DNA of 64,000 nucleotides from JAFDZO01 sp044226845. Its GTDB lineage: Bacteria; Bacteroidota; Ignavibacteria; Tepidaquicellales; Tepidaquicellaceae. The stretch lies in NCBI GenBank assembly GCA_044226845.1, contig JBGAGG010000001.1, positions 124,001-188,000 on the forward strand, given 5' to 3'. The translations under genes and the position numbers were made by a program. Below are positions 8,978 to 17,371 of this stretch, piece by piece. The notes beneath the pieces were generated by a model that searched no databases, was not told the DNA's origin, and saw only the letters and a list, made by a program, of their open reading frames with translations. Positions within the stretch are counted from its first letter, which is position 1. Every line of letters starts with the position of its first letter.

Positions 8978-9604
8978 CTATTTATTCCTGACTGTAAAAA
9001 ACAATATTGCTGCTGCTGCAGACGCTATAATTACCAGTGAAGGAACTAAATATTTTGAAAAGAAACTTAGCGGAGGAAGTACTCCCTGCGCAAAGAAAAA
9101 TTTATCGTTTTCGACTGAGCTTAAGTTATCAAACTCAAAATCGTCTGTAAAACTTTGGTTAAATCTGTAACCTTCTATAGATTGCGTTAAAAAAGAGCAC
9201 CTGTACTTTACTATTGCCTGCCGCTGAATGTATTTATCGCCAAGCAGATCCTTTTCAAAGAGCCGTAAATATTTTGTTTCCAGCCTAAGGCTGTCAATTA
9301 CTATTTTCGCATCATTTCCCAGGTTTGCATCGGAAATTATTTTATATCCGGGGAACCTGCTTTTCATTCTACTCCGAAAATAGCTTTCGGTTTCATAATC
9401 GGAGTGATTTATTTGAATTAAATAAACCCAATCCTTATTCAAAATCAGCCTGTCACTCATAAGTTCAAAACTTGCTTCTAAAAGAACATCTATGTTCTCA
9501 AGATTTGTTTTAAGCCTTTGAGAGTTATTCTGAGGAAAAGCACTTTGAATAAGAACAAAAAATAAAAGTCCCGTTAAAAATAGTTTACCGATTTTAAAAT
9601 TCAA
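8978..9604 (-). CDS. Exported protein of unknown function with C-terminal membrane anchor
   Basis: This 208-residue protein has an N-terminal signal peptide (FLTGLLFFVLIQSAFPQ) and a C-terminal hydrophobic segment, VIIASAAAAILFFTV, ending in RNK, which looks like a tail anchor facing the cytoplasm. The central region (RLKTNLENIDVLLEASFELM, then WVYLIQINHSDYETE) is mixed alpha/beta with no family I recognise. It lies 30 bases upstream of bamD on the same strand, so co-expression with outer-membrane assembly is plausible. A terminator for gdhA lies upstream, so this gene probably has its own promoter. Confidence 0.6.
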   Translation of the reverse strand: MNFKIGKLFLTGLLFFVLIQSAFPQNNSQRLKTNLENIDVLLEASFELMSDRLILNKDWVYLIQINHSDYETESYFRSRMKSRFPGYKIISDANLGNDAKIVIDSLRLETKYLRLFEKDLLGDKYIQRQAIVKYRCSFLTQSIEGYRFNQSFTDDFEFDNLSSVENDKFFFAQGVLPPLSFFSKYLVPSLVIIASAAAAILFFTVRNK

Positions 9605-9640
9605 ATACCTGCTTTAGCTTAAGTATCTATATAAAATAAA

Positions 9641-9675
9641 AAAATTCCGTTCCGATAAAATCGGAACGAAATTTT
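9641..9675 (-). terminator. Rho-independent terminator downstream of gdhA
   Basis: On the minus strand, CGTTCCGAT pairs with ATCGGAACG around a 3-base loop. Flanking A/T arms extend the stem to about 16 bp with one mismatch, and a T-rich tract follows. It lies directly after the glutamate dehydrogenase stop codon. Confidence 0.8.
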
Positions 9676-9699
9676 ATAATAATTGATTATTTTAAAAGA

Positions 9700-10989
9700 T
9701 TAACCGTAGATTCCTCTGAGTTTCAGAACCTGGGCAACCTTATCAATTGCGTAAACATATGCACCTAAACGAAGTGTGGTGTCATATTTAATTGCTGTAT
9801 TGTAAACGTTTTCAAATGCTTCTCTCATCATTCTGTTCAGTCTGTTATTAACATCATCTTCTTCCCAGAAGTAACCGATTCTGTCTTGTACCCACTCGAA
9901 GTAAGAAACTATTACTCCGCCTGAATTAGCAAGGATATCAGGAATAACCATTACTTTATTCTCTCTGAGAATTTGGTCAGCATCTGCCGAGGTTGGTCCG
10001 TTAGCACCTTCAACAATTAATTTTGCTTTGATGTTTCCGGCATTGTGAGCAGAGATCTGATCTTCTTTAGCTGCAGGAACGAGGATATCACAAGGAAGCT
10101 CAAGCAACTCTTCATTTGTAACAGGGTCACCAAAGTTACCACCGGCTAAGTTTTTATGTTTTGCAACGTAATCAATAGCTTCTGCAACATTAATTCCGGT
10201 TGGATTATAATATCCGCCGGTAACATCGCTGATAGCAACTATTCTTACACCTTGTTTGTGCAGTAAATCTGCGCTGACAGAACCAACGTTTCCGAAGCCC
10301 TGTACTACGCATGTTGTATCTTCAGGATTGATTTCCATTTTTTTCAAAGCTGAAAGAGTGGCAATCATAACTCCGCGTCCTGTGGCTTCTCTTCTTCCTA
10401 ATGAACCGCCGACGACAATCGGTTTACCCGTCACAACACCTGTAACAGTTCTTCTTTTGTGCATACTGTAGGTATCCATAATCCACGCCATAACCTGTTC
10501 GTCAGTATTCATATCAGGAGCAGGAATATCTGTATCAGGTCCGAATACATCTAACATATTAGAAGTATATCTTCTGGTAATTTTTTCAAGTTCTGTTTTT
10601 GATAATTTGGAAGGATCGCATTTGACGCCGCCCTTTGCGCCACCGTAAGGAATATTTGCAATCGCGCATTTCCATGTCATCCATGAAGCAAGCGCTTTTA
10701 CTTCGTCAAGATCAACATCGGGTGCATATCTAATTCCACCCTTGGATGGTCCCAGGATATTATCATGTATTACTCTGTAACCTTCAAATACTTCAAGCTT
10801 GCCGCTATCCATCATAACAGGTATGGAAACTATAACTTGTTTTACCGGGTACTTCAAATAGTTATATAATCCTTCATCGAGTTTGCACAATTCGGCTGCC
10901 TTGTCAAATCGTACCATCATGCTTTCGAACGGATTTGCTTCGCCTCTTTTATAAGGAGCGGGCTCTTTATACTTAGTTTCGGTCGACAT
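9700..10989 (-). CDS. gdhA: Glutamate dehydrogenase (Glu/Leu/Phe/Val dehydrogenase family)
   Basis: This 429-residue cytoplasmic enzyme interconverts glutamate and 2-oxoglutarate plus ammonia with NAD(P). The substrate domain has GPSKGGIRYAPDVDLDEVKALA and the catalytic-lysine block NIPYGGAKGGVKCDP. The nucleotide-binding domain carries VQGFGNVGS, and the C-terminal AKEDQISAHNAGNI and VEGANGPTS blocks are canonical. Its length matches the NAD-linked hexameric class typical of Bacteroidota and archaea. It is a single-gene transcript with a strong terminator downstream. NAD versus NADP preference cannot be decided from motifs alone. Confidence 0.95.
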   Translation of the reverse strand: MSTETKYKEPAPYKRGEANPFESMMVRFDKAAELCKLDEGLYNYLKYPVKQVIVSIPVMMDSGKLEVFEGYRVIHDNILGPSKGGIRYAPDVDLDEVKALASWMTWKCAIANIPYGGAKGGVKCDPSKLSKTELEKITRRYTSNMLDVFGPDTDIPAPDMNTDEQVMAWIMDTYSMHKRRTVTGVVTGKPIVVGGSLGRREATGRGVMIATLSALKKMEINPEDTTCVVQGFGNVGSVSADLLHKQGVRIVAISDVTGGYYNPTGINVAEAIDYVAKHKNLAGGNFGDPVTNEELLELPCDILVPAAKEDQISAHNAGNIKAKLIVEGANGPTSADADQILRENKVMVIPDILANSGGVIVSYFEWVQDRIGYFWEEDDVNNRLNRMMREAFENVYNTAIKYDTTLRLGAYVYAIDKVAQVLKLRGIYG

Positions 10990-11190
10990 TTAAGTAGTTT
11001 TTAAGAAATTAATTAATAGTTGTTTTAAAGAAATGAATTCCAGTAATAAAATTACTATAATGCTTTACGATATTCAAGGCAATATCCTGTGAAAATAACT
11101 GTAATTATGGATTTCAAAGAAGTAATTTTATAAATATATTATATGCTTTCGGGACTGTGTTTTCTGGAATGACGCACCTCCCGAATAAAT

Positions 11191-11264
<74 letters not shown>

Positions 11265-11410
11265 CAAAAGCTTAGAAACAAATTCTTTATAAATAAAAAT
11301 AATTCTCTAAATTAGCTTTCTGGCGAGGGCGATTTCCTGAAACTTCTCAGTTGTTAAAATAGTTTTAATTAATAGAGAAAATTATAAAACTGTGCGATTT
11401 AAACGGACAT

Positions 11411-11440
11411 CCATCGGTTAAATCCCGTCAAGCCAAAGAA
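11411..11440 (+). other. tRNA 3'-end-like fragment immediately before the GIY-YIG gene
   Basis: The sequence CATCGGTTAAATCCCGTCAA followed by GCCA resembles the T-arm and acceptor 3' half of a tRNA (a TTAAATC loop inside a CGG/CCG stem). It ends one base before the GIY-YIG start codon. A partly complementary CTGGCGAG lies about 100 bases upstream (near 11320), but no intact anticodon arm joins them. It is probably a degenerate or duplicated tRNA end, not a functional tRNA. Confidence 0.35.
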
Positions 11441-11441
11441 A

Positions 11442-11690
11442 ATGTACTATACTTATATATTAAAATCTTCTTCTACCGGTAAAATATATATTGGACATAC
11501 CGATAACTTAGAGACCAGATTAAAAGAACATAACTCAAAAAATAAGTCACTATATACAAGTAAAAAGGGACCATGGAAAATTGTCTGGAGCAAAGAATTT
11601 CCGGATAGAGGCGGCGCAATGAATTTCGAGAATAACCTGAAACGGATGAAAAACAAAAAAGAATACATTGCACAGCTTCTTAAAAGCTAA
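11442..11690 (+). CDS. Small GIY-YIG nuclease-domain protein (UPF0213/YhbQ-like)
   Basis: This 82-residue protein consists only of the GIY-YIG fold. MYYTYILKSS carries the first element (YTYIL), KIYIGHTDNLETRLKEHN the second with its catalytic Arg, and a later Glu lies in MNFENNLKRMK. The length is standard for this stand-alone family. Such genes often occur next to tRNA or rRNA genes in Bacteroidota. Here it follows tRNA-Pro by about 180 bases and a tRNA-end-like fragment directly, suggesting site-related insertion. Its cellular role is unknown; SLX1-type or homing-type activity is possible but unproven. Confidence 0.88.
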   Translation: MYYTYILKSSSTGKIYIGHTDNLETRLKEHNSKNKSLYTSKKGPWKIVWSKEFPDRGGAMNFENNLKRMKNKKEYIAQLLKS

Positions 11691-11763
11691 TTCCTGTCTT
11701 GGAAATAAATTACTGAATTTTTACTATAAGATATAATTCTGTTCTGAATCAATCCGTAAATTT

Positions 11764-11787
11764 AAGGGAGAGAGCTCCCTTTTTTTA
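11764..11787 (+). terminator. Rho-independent terminator after the GIY-YIG gene
   Basis: AAGGGAG pairs with CTCCCTT across an AGAG loop and runs into a T7 tract. It lies between the GIY-YIG gene and the 5'-nucleotidase start at 11801. Confidence 0.8.
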
Positions 11788-11800
11788 ATTTAAAATCAAC

Positions 11801-13360
11801 ATGACTAAAAAAATATTATTAGCGTTATTATTCATAAGCTCCATTGCCTTTTCACAGGAGAACGATGCGAATATAAAAGAAGTTACAATACTTCACTGGA
11901 ATGATTTCCACTCGAGAAATATGCCTTACAGAATTACCAAAAAAGATTCAATTAAAGGAGACAGTACTTATTATATTGGCGGCACTTCCTCCATGCTTGG
12001 ATATCTTAATAAATTCAGAAATGCAAACAGTCTTGTTTTAAACGGAGGTGACGATTTTCAGGGAACACCTATCTCCTCTCTTACAAAAGGAAAATCACAA
12101 ATAGAATTATTAAATCTTTACGGACTCGATGCCTTTGCCGTAGGCAATCACGAATTTGACTATGGAGAGCTGCATCTTGATTCTTTACTGCGAGAAGCTA
12201 ATTTTGATGTTTTATCCGGAAATGTTTTCTTAAAATCTCTTCAGAGAACCATCGGGAAACCATGGATAACAAAAATAGTTAACGGAGTTAAGTTCGGAGT
12301 TATCGGGCTTACCGCTTTAGATTTAATGACACTTACTGTACCTAAAAATGTTACCGATGTAACTATGCTAGATACAGATTCGTTAATTAATGCAGGAATT
12401 AATTATTGCAAAACCGAAGGCTGCGATGTAATCGTATTGCTGACACATATAGGATTAGATAACGATAAAAAAATTGCAGATAAATATTACAAAGATGTTG
12501 ATATAATTGTCGGGGGGCACTCCCATACTGCACTTCAAAGACCTACAATAAAAAATAATGTAGTGATTGTTCAGGCCGGCTCATACGGACGATATCTGGG
12601 AAAACTTGATTTGAAAATTGACGTAGAAAAAGATACCGTATTATGGAACTATGGAAAGCTTTATGAAACAGTATTGGATTCTGCTATAATGGATAAAAAT
12701 GCAGCGGCAGTTGTTGAAAATATGATTTCAGGAATTCAGGGAGATTTGATGAAGGAAATCGGAACTCTAAAAAAAGACTGGTTTTCTTCCTATAAGATGG
12801 AATCCAATCTTGGGCAATGGCAGGCAGATGCAATGAGAAAAAGATTTGGCACAGATGTATCTGTGCTTAATGCCGGCGGAATAAGAAAAAGTCTTCCTAA
12901 AGGTGTGATTACAGTAAACGATATGTGGGAAATAAATCCATTCGGAAATACTGTTGTTGTGATAAAGTTAACAGGCAAAGCTGTTAAGCAGATGTTTAAA
13001 AACAATCTGCAGACTTATGTAAAGGAAATGGATGAACTTGGTTCAAGTGATTTATCTATTGTATCAGGCATAAAGATAGAGTATGATTCAAAAAAAGTTC
13101 TGGCAGGTGATGACAATTTTATAGTTTCAATAAAAACCGCTGAAGGAAAAGACATTGATGATAACAAAATTTATACTATCTCAACAAACAACTATCTCGG
13201 CGGTCAGTTCAAAAAATACTACGGCGATGTTGGCGAAGAAATTGTTTTAGAAGATACGAATGTAATAGACAGGGATGTAATGATTGATGCAGTAGTCGAG
13301 CAAAAAGTAATAGAAGGAACTGTTGAAAACAGACTTATTGATGTTACAAAAAACAAATAA
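11801..13360 (+). CDS. Periplasmic 5'-nucleotidase / UDP-sugar hydrolase family (UshA/NadN-like)
   Basis: This 519-residue exported protein (signal peptide KILLALLFISSIAFSQ) hydrolyses nucleotide or related phosphate esters. The N-terminal calcineurin-like metallophosphoesterase domain shows all metal-ligand blocks: ILHWNDFHSR, NGGDDFQGTP, VGNHEFDYG and VGGHSHT. The C-terminal substrate-binding domain has LNAGGIRKSLPKG and NPFGNTVV, the typical nucleotide-base stacking region. Its length fits UshA-like enzymes. It opens a plus-strand run with yggX 23 bases downstream, probably co-transcribed. The exact substrate (AMP, NAD, UDP-sugar) is not decided. Confidence 0.93.
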   Translation: MTKKILLALLFISSIAFSQENDANIKEVTILHWNDFHSRNMPYRITKKDSIKGDSTYYIGGTSSMLGYLNKFRNANSLVLNGGDDFQGTPISSLTKGKSQIELLNLYGLDAFAVGNHEFDYGELHLDSLLREANFDVLSGNVFLKSLQRTIGKPWITKIVNGVKFGVIGLTALDLMTLTVPKNVTDVTMLDTDSLINAGINYCKTEGCDVIVLLTHIGLDNDKKIADKYYKDVDIIVGGHSHTALQRPTIKNNVVIVQAGSYGRYLGKLDLKIDVEKDTVLWNYGKLYETVLDSAIMDKNAAAVVENMISGIQGDLMKEIGTLKKDWFSSYKMESNLGQWQADAMRKRFGTDVSVLNAGGIRKSLPKGVITVNDMWEINPFGNTVVVIKLTGKAVKQMFKNNLQTYVKEMDELGSSDLSIVSGIKIEYDSKKVLAGDDNFIVSIKTAEGKDIDDNKIYTISTNNYLGGQFKKYYGDVGEEIVLEDTNVIDRDVMIDAVVEQKVIEGTVENRLIDVTKNK

Positions 13361-13383
13361 AATTCTTAAATTATTTCAAATAA

Positions 13384-13668
13384 ATGGCTGAAGAACGAAT
13401 TGTTCACTGTATAAAATTGAATAAAGATTTACCCGGACTGACTAAACCTCCGATATTAGGTGAGACAGGACAAAAGGTTTATGATAGTGTTTCTAAAGAA
13501 GCATTCAAAATGTTTTTAGAGCATTTTAAAATGGTTGTAAATGAATATAGACTTGATTTATCTTCTCCGTCAACCGATAAAATATTCGAAGACCAGATGC
13601 AGGATTATTTCTTTGGTGCAGGCATGCAGCTACCCGAAGAATATGTACCTCCGGCAGAAGAAAAATAA
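13384..13668 (+). CDS. yggX: Fe(2+)-trafficking protein YggX
   Basis: This 94-residue cytoplasmic protein matches the YggX family along its length. The ERIVHCIKLNKDLPGL start holds the conserved redox-sensitive Cys (C9). GETGQKVYDSVSKEAFKMFLEH and YRLDLSSPSTDKIFEDQM are followed by the acidic end GAGMQLPEEYVPPAEE. YggX protects Fe-S clusters and is linked to iron supply under oxidative stress; it is best known from gammaproteobacteria. A frataxin (CyaY) gene lies only 1.5 kb downstream on the same strand, which supports a shared iron role. A GC hairpin follows the stop codon. Confidence 0.9.
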   Translation: MAEERIVHCIKLNKDLPGLTKPPILGETGQKVYDSVSKEAFKMFLEHFKMVVNEYRLDLSSPSTDKIFEDQMQDYFFGAGMQLPEEYVPPAEEK

Positions 13669-13690
13669 CTTTAAAATTCTATTCTTATAA

Positions 13691-13710
13691 GCGCCGGTAA
13701 TTTCCGGCGC
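13691..13710 (+). terminator. GC-rich hairpin between yggX and the phosphatase gene
   Basis: GCGCCGG and CCGGCGC form a perfect 7-bp stem with loop TAATTT. It lacks a strong T tract, so it may act as a weak terminator or transcript-stabilising hairpin and not a full stop. Confidence 0.55.
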
Positions 13711-13729
13711 ACCTTAATAATTATTCCTA

Positions 13730-15214
13730 TTGGATACTCTATTTGATATAGATAAATATCTCACTTTACCTAAGGAAAAGTCATATCAACTTTCTTTAAA
13801 TACGTCAAATTTAAAAATACTAAAAGGGATGATGATCGGCATGATCATTTTTTTTGGCATCTCTTTTATTGTCAGCCTTGCAGATAAAGGAACGTTTACA
13901 TTTGGAGCCGGAATTCTCCTGCTTGATTTAATAATTCTTGTCAGTTCTCTTATTCTTTATAAAAGAATTTTCAATCTGAGCAACATACGAAAATATGTTT
14001 ATTACTTTTTCATCTGGCATGTAATAATACTTATAGCCATTGGCTTTTCCAGCGGACACATTTCCAAGAAACAAAGCCCCTCGCAGAAAACCAAAAAAGC
14101 AACTGAGCAAACTGCCGGCGATACTTTGGTAAAGGTTAAAACTGATAGTTCGGGCTCTACAAATATTAAAATTGGCACAAGTACCGGCAATGAAAACGAT
14201 TCGAACATATCGCCGTTCTTATTTTTCTTTTGTATAGCTTTACTTGTTTTTCGTCTTACACAAAAAGAAATTCTTCAGCTTAACTTTATCTTTTTTGTAC
14301 CGCCAATTCTGGTAGATATATTCATACTTAAGAATGATTCTGTCGACAACTATCTTCCGGCTGCTATTACTGCTGCTTTTTTTATGGGTATTGCATTGTT
14401 TGTTGAGTACAGAAGAAAGAAGAAGTTCTATTCTGAGTATGATGTAATGTACAAAAAGAACTATGACAACATAAGAATGCGTAAGGAGCTCGAGTATGCC
14501 CAGCAAATGCAGCTTTCCATGCTTCCGGAAAGATTTGCAGTAATTAACAATCTTGAAATTTCAGCAATCTCTATTCCTGCTACCGAAGTCGGTGGAGATT
14601 ATTACGATTATTTTAAACTATCTGAAGATAAAATTGGCGTGTTTATCTGTGATGTATCCGGTCACGGAGTGGCAAGTGCATTACTCCTTTCAGGTATAAG
14701 AAGCTGTATGCATTTGATTCTCGAAGAGACAAATGACCCAAAAATAATATTTACCAAGCTTAACAGAGTTATCCGTAAAACACAGAGCAGAAAAATGTTT
14801 GTTACAGCAATCTTTGCTGTGATAGACATGAAGGAAAGTAAATGCACTCTATATAATGCAGGACATTTACCGCCGTATAAAATTTCAGGAGAATCTAATG
14901 AAATTTATAAATTGAAAAAGCATGGTATTACCCTTGGGGCAACGGATAATATTTATGCAGATGAATCAAAAGAAGTTGTGATAGATTTTAAAAAGAATGA
15001 TAAACTTATTTTATATACAGACGGAGTAAATGAAGCCCAGAATGAGAAACGTGATGAATATGGAATAGATAAGATAGAAGAGTTTTTAAATTCTAATTCA
15101 GATAAAAAAACTACACAGATAATCGATGACCTTGTTGCAGATGTAAATAAGTTTACTCAAAATAAAATTCAATCAGACGATTTAACTATAATTGCAGTTG
15201 AAAGGATAAATTAA
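13730..15214 (+). CDS. Membrane-bound PP2C/SpoIIE-type phosphatase (RsbU-like)
   Basis: This 494-residue protein starts with TTG. About six membrane helices occupy the first 230 residues, in two groups separated by a charged, Ser/Thr/Lys-rich loop. A short coiled coil (MRKELEYAQQMQLSMLP) leads into a SpoIIE phosphatase domain. The Mn/Mg ligand blocks ATEVGGDYYDY, FICDVSGHG and ILYTDGVNEA are all intact, so it should be active. Such proteins dephosphorylate an anti-sigma-factor antagonist and switch on stress or sigma-factor regulons in response to a membrane signal. No partner (STAS or HPK kinase) is in the window. It lies 6 bases before cyaY. Confidence 0.9.
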   Translation: MDTLFDIDKYLTLPKEKSYQLSLNTSNLKILKGMMIGMIIFFGISFIVSLADKGTFTFGAGILLLDLIILVSSLILYKRIFNLSNIRKYVYYFFIWHVIILIAIGFSSGHISKKQSPSQKTKKATEQTAGDTLVKVKTDSSGSTNIKIGTSTGNENDSNISPFLFFFCIALLVFRLTQKEILQLNFIFFVPPILVDIFILKNDSVDNYLPAAITAAFFMGIALFVEYRRKKKFYSEYDVMYKKNYDNIRMRKELEYAQQMQLSMLPERFAVINNLEISAISIPATEVGGDYYDYFKLSEDKIGVFICDVSGHGVASALLLSGIRSCMHLILEETNDPKIIFTKLNRVIRKTQSRKMFVTAIFAVIDMKESKCTLYNAGHLPPYKISGESNEIYKLKKHGITLGATDNIYADESKEVVIDFKKNDKLILYTDGVNEAQNEKRDEYGIDKIEEFLNSNSDKKTTQIIDDLVADVNKFTQNKIQSDDLTIIAVERIN

Positions 15215-15220
15215 ATTTTT

Positions 15221-15523
15221 ATGACAGACCAGGAATACACAACACTTGTAACAAATGAAATGAAAAGGATTTACGATTACGTAAGCGAAACTTACGGCGA
15301 AGATATTGATTTAGAATTAGGCGACGGTATTTTGAAAATTACATTGGTGGATGACAGCAAGCTTATCGTAAGCAGGCAGGCACCCGTAAAACAATTATGG
15401 CTTGCCGCAAGACACGGCGGCTTTCATTTCAATTATGTCGATAACCAATGGGTCGATTCAAAATCAGGCGAAGAGATTTTAATAATGATGTCGCGTTTTA
15501 TAGATACTTCACTAGAAGAGTAA
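15221..15523 (+). CDS. cyaY: Frataxin-like iron donor protein CyaY
   Basis: This 100-residue cytoplasmic protein matches bacterial frataxin. An acidic N-terminal helix (QEYTTLVTNEMKRIYDYVSE and GEDIDLE) forms the iron-binding ridge. It is followed by GDGILKITL and the diagnostic sheet VSRQAPVKQLWLAARHGGFHF (RQ-P-QLW-A-GG-HF). Frataxin tunes iron supply to IscS/IscU for Fe-S cluster assembly. True CyaY is mostly known from proteobacteria and mitochondria, so its presence here is notable. It follows the phosphatase gene by 6 bases and precedes purE by 27 bases on the same strand, giving an operon-like spacing. Confidence 0.9.
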   Translation: MTDQEYTTLVTNEMKRIYDYVSETYGEDIDLELGDGILKITLVDDSKLIVSRQAPVKQLWLAARHGGFHFNYVDNQWVDSKSGEEILIMMSRFIDTSLEE

Positions 15524-15550
15524 TTCGAAGAATAAATTCAAAATTTTTTT

Positions 15551-16045
15551 ATGGCAAAAAGCAAAGCTATTGTAGGAATTATAATGGGTTCGGATTCTGA
15601 TCTCCTCATAATGAAACAGGCAGCAGAAATTCTGAATGAGTTCAATATTTCTTATGAAATGTTAATTACTTCTGCGCATCGCACACCTGACTTAATGGCA
15701 AGCTATTCTAAGAGTGCCCATAAAAGAGGAATAAAAGTTATAATTGCCGGGGCAGGCGGAGCAGCTCATTTGCCAGGTATGTCAGCGGCATATTCACCCA
15801 TTCCTGTTATAGGAGTTCCAATTGAAACTAAATCTTTAAAGGGATTAGACTCTTTGCTTTCAATTGCTCAAATGCCGTACGGTGTTCCTGTTGCAACGGT
15901 GGCAATTAACAATGCAAAGAATGCAGCTTTACTTGCTGTGCAAATTCTCGGAACTTCTGATAAAAAAATTCTCAATAAAGTTATAGCATTCAAAAAGAAA
16001 ATCAATTTAGAATCTAAAAAGAAAAACAAGAAATTACAAAAATGA
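15551..16045 (+). CDS. purE: N5-carboxyaminoimidazole ribonucleotide mutase (PurE)
   Basis: This 164-residue cytoplasmic enzyme converts N5-CAIR to CAIR in purine synthesis. The signature GIIMGSDSDLLIMKQAAEIL at the start, SAHRTPDLM and AGAGGAAHLPGM with its catalytic His, and GVPIETKSLKGLDSLLSIAQMP are all present. The length matches class I PurE. The C-terminus has a Lys-rich tail. Its stop overlaps the next gene's ATG by 4 bases, indicating translational coupling to the CpeT-like gene. purK is not in the window. Confidence 0.95.
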   Translation: MAKSKAIVGIIMGSDSDLLIMKQAAEILNEFNISYEMLITSAHRTPDLMASYSKSAHKRGIKVIIAGAGGAAHLPGMSAAYSPIPVIGVPIETKSLKGLDSLLSIAQMPYGVPVATVAINNAKNAALLAVQILGTSDKKILNKVIAFKKKINLESKKKNKKLQK

Positions 16046-16668
16046 AACAAATAATATTTCTCATAGCAATTTTATTTACAATATCGGTTAATTCCTTTGC
16101 GAAACCAAAACCAAAAAGTGAATTATTAAAACTTGCAGCTTATATGGAAGGTTCGTTCTCCAGTGAAAAACAATCCATAAATGATACAAATTATTTTGAT
16201 ATTAGATTACAAATGAAAAGAATCTGGAAGGATAGAACGGATGGCATATGGCTTTATGTTGAGCAAGCCGTTTCAACTGCACAGCATAAACCCTACAGAC
16301 AAAGAGTTTATCACGTGACACAAATCGGAAAGAACAAATTCGAAAGTGCAGTTTATACTATGGAAAATCCGTTGAGATTTGCAGGGGATTATAAGAAAGA
16401 TAATGCACTATCAGGATTAACACCTGATTCACTAAAATCGAGAGACGGCTGCTCTGTGTTTCTTACTAAAAATAAGAAAGGTTACTATGTTGGAGCAACT
16501 AAAGGTAAAGATTGTCCGAGTGATTTGCGCGGAGCAAAATATGCAACCTCTGAAGTTAAGGTATACAGGAATAAAATTATTAGCTGGGATAGAGGTTGGG
16601 GTGAAAACGATGAACAAATTTGGGGGGCAACAAATGGCGGATATATATTTAATAAGCTGAAGGATTAA
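16042..16668 (+). CDS. CpcT/CpeT-like chromophore lyase family protein, exported
   Basis: This 208-residue protein has a signal peptide (IIFLIAILFTISVNSFA) and matches the CpeT/CpcT fold: LLKLAAYMEGSFSSEKQS, WLYVEQAVSTAQHKPYRQRV, SRDGCSVFLTKNKKGYYVG and KDCPSDLRGAKYATSEV. In cyanobacteria the family attaches bilins to phycobiliproteins. Here it is secreted and there is no photosynthesis gene nearby, so a general lipocalin-like ligand-binding role is more likely. It is translationally coupled to purE (ATGA overlap). A strong hairpin terminator follows. Confidence 0.82.
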   Translation: MKQIIFLIAILFTISVNSFAKPKPKSELLKLAAYMEGSFSSEKQSINDTNYFDIRLQMKRIWKDRTDGIWLYVEQAVSTAQHKPYRQRVYHVTQIGKNKFESAVYTMENPLRFAGDYKKDNALSGLTPDSLKSRDGCSVFLTKNKKGYYVGATKGKDCPSDLRGAKYATSEVKVYRNKIISWDRGWGENDEQIWGATNGGYIFNKLKD

Positions 16669-16689
16669 ATAAAATTTTAATATCAAAGA

Positions 16690-16717
16690 AAAAGGCGAAG
16701 TAACTACTTCGCCTTTT
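16690..16717 (+). terminator. Bidirectional rho-independent terminator
   Basis: AAAAGGCGAAGTA is mirrored by TACTTCGCCTTTT with only AC between them, giving a long stem that ends in T-rich sequence on both strands. It sits between the convergent genes ending at 16668 (+) and 16742 (-) and can serve both. Confidence 0.88.
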
Positions 16718-16741
16718 GTTTTTAATCGGAAGATTTAAAAA

Positions 16742-17257
16742 TTATTTATCGCCGGTTGTTTTTTTCTTTTCGAGTTTTTTCCATACTTTTTTAGTGACAA
16801 CTTTATCCATTAGAGCAAAAAGCTTTTTTACATCATCTGATGAAAAAGTTGTTTCGCTGAATTTAACTTGTCTTACAGGCTGATCAAGATTCGGATTTGG
16901 ATTACCGTAGGTTACCGTTATGCTTTTACTCGGTCCGCCAATTTTTCCGTCAGCAGAATCTTTAGGAGTTACTCCATCAAGTATTCCAATCTTTTTAATA
17001 AGACTCGTTATCTTCTTTTGATTTGTTTTGCTGATTGTAAAAGATTCAACCTGCGGTGCCATTTTATCCAGCCCCTGATGAAAGCTTATTGATGCGCTTC
17101 TATCATGGTTTACAGTTACTGTATAAGTTTTTTGATATTCAGGTGATACGGGTCCGCTAAAATAAGAATAAGCGACTGTGAACCAGCGGGTATCCTGCGC
17201 AAATGAAATTTGTGATGTAATAAAAAATACAGCTAATAATAAAAGAATTTTTTTCAT
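16742..17257 (-). CDS. Secreted protein of unknown function
   Basis: This 171-residue protein has a clear signal peptide ending FFITSQISFAQ. The mature part reads as beta-rich (RWFTVAYSYFSGPVSPEYQKTY, SKSITVTYG) and ends with a Lys-rich tail. A few lines such as KKITSLIKKIGILDG and KKLFALMDKVV suggest two short helices. I do not recognise a family. It is monocistronic and convergent with the CpeT-like gene, sharing its terminator. A periplasmic location is the only supported statement. Confidence 0.6.
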   Translation of the reverse strand: MKKILLLLAVFFITSQISFAQDTRWFTVAYSYFSGPVSPEYQKTYTVTVNHDRSASISFHQGLDKMAPQVESFTISKTNQKKITSLIKKIGILDGVTPKDSADGKIGGPSKSITVTYGNPNPNLDQPVRQVKFSETTFSSDDVKKLFALMDKVVTKKVWKKLEKKKTTGDK

Positions 17258-17371
17258 ATAAATTTGGTTGTTTGGATTATACCTAAAATAATTTAATTTT
17301 TTTACAATTAATATTTACAATTTTAACTTTTATTCGCTGACTTTGTTCCCTTTTTAACCTAAATCAAATTT

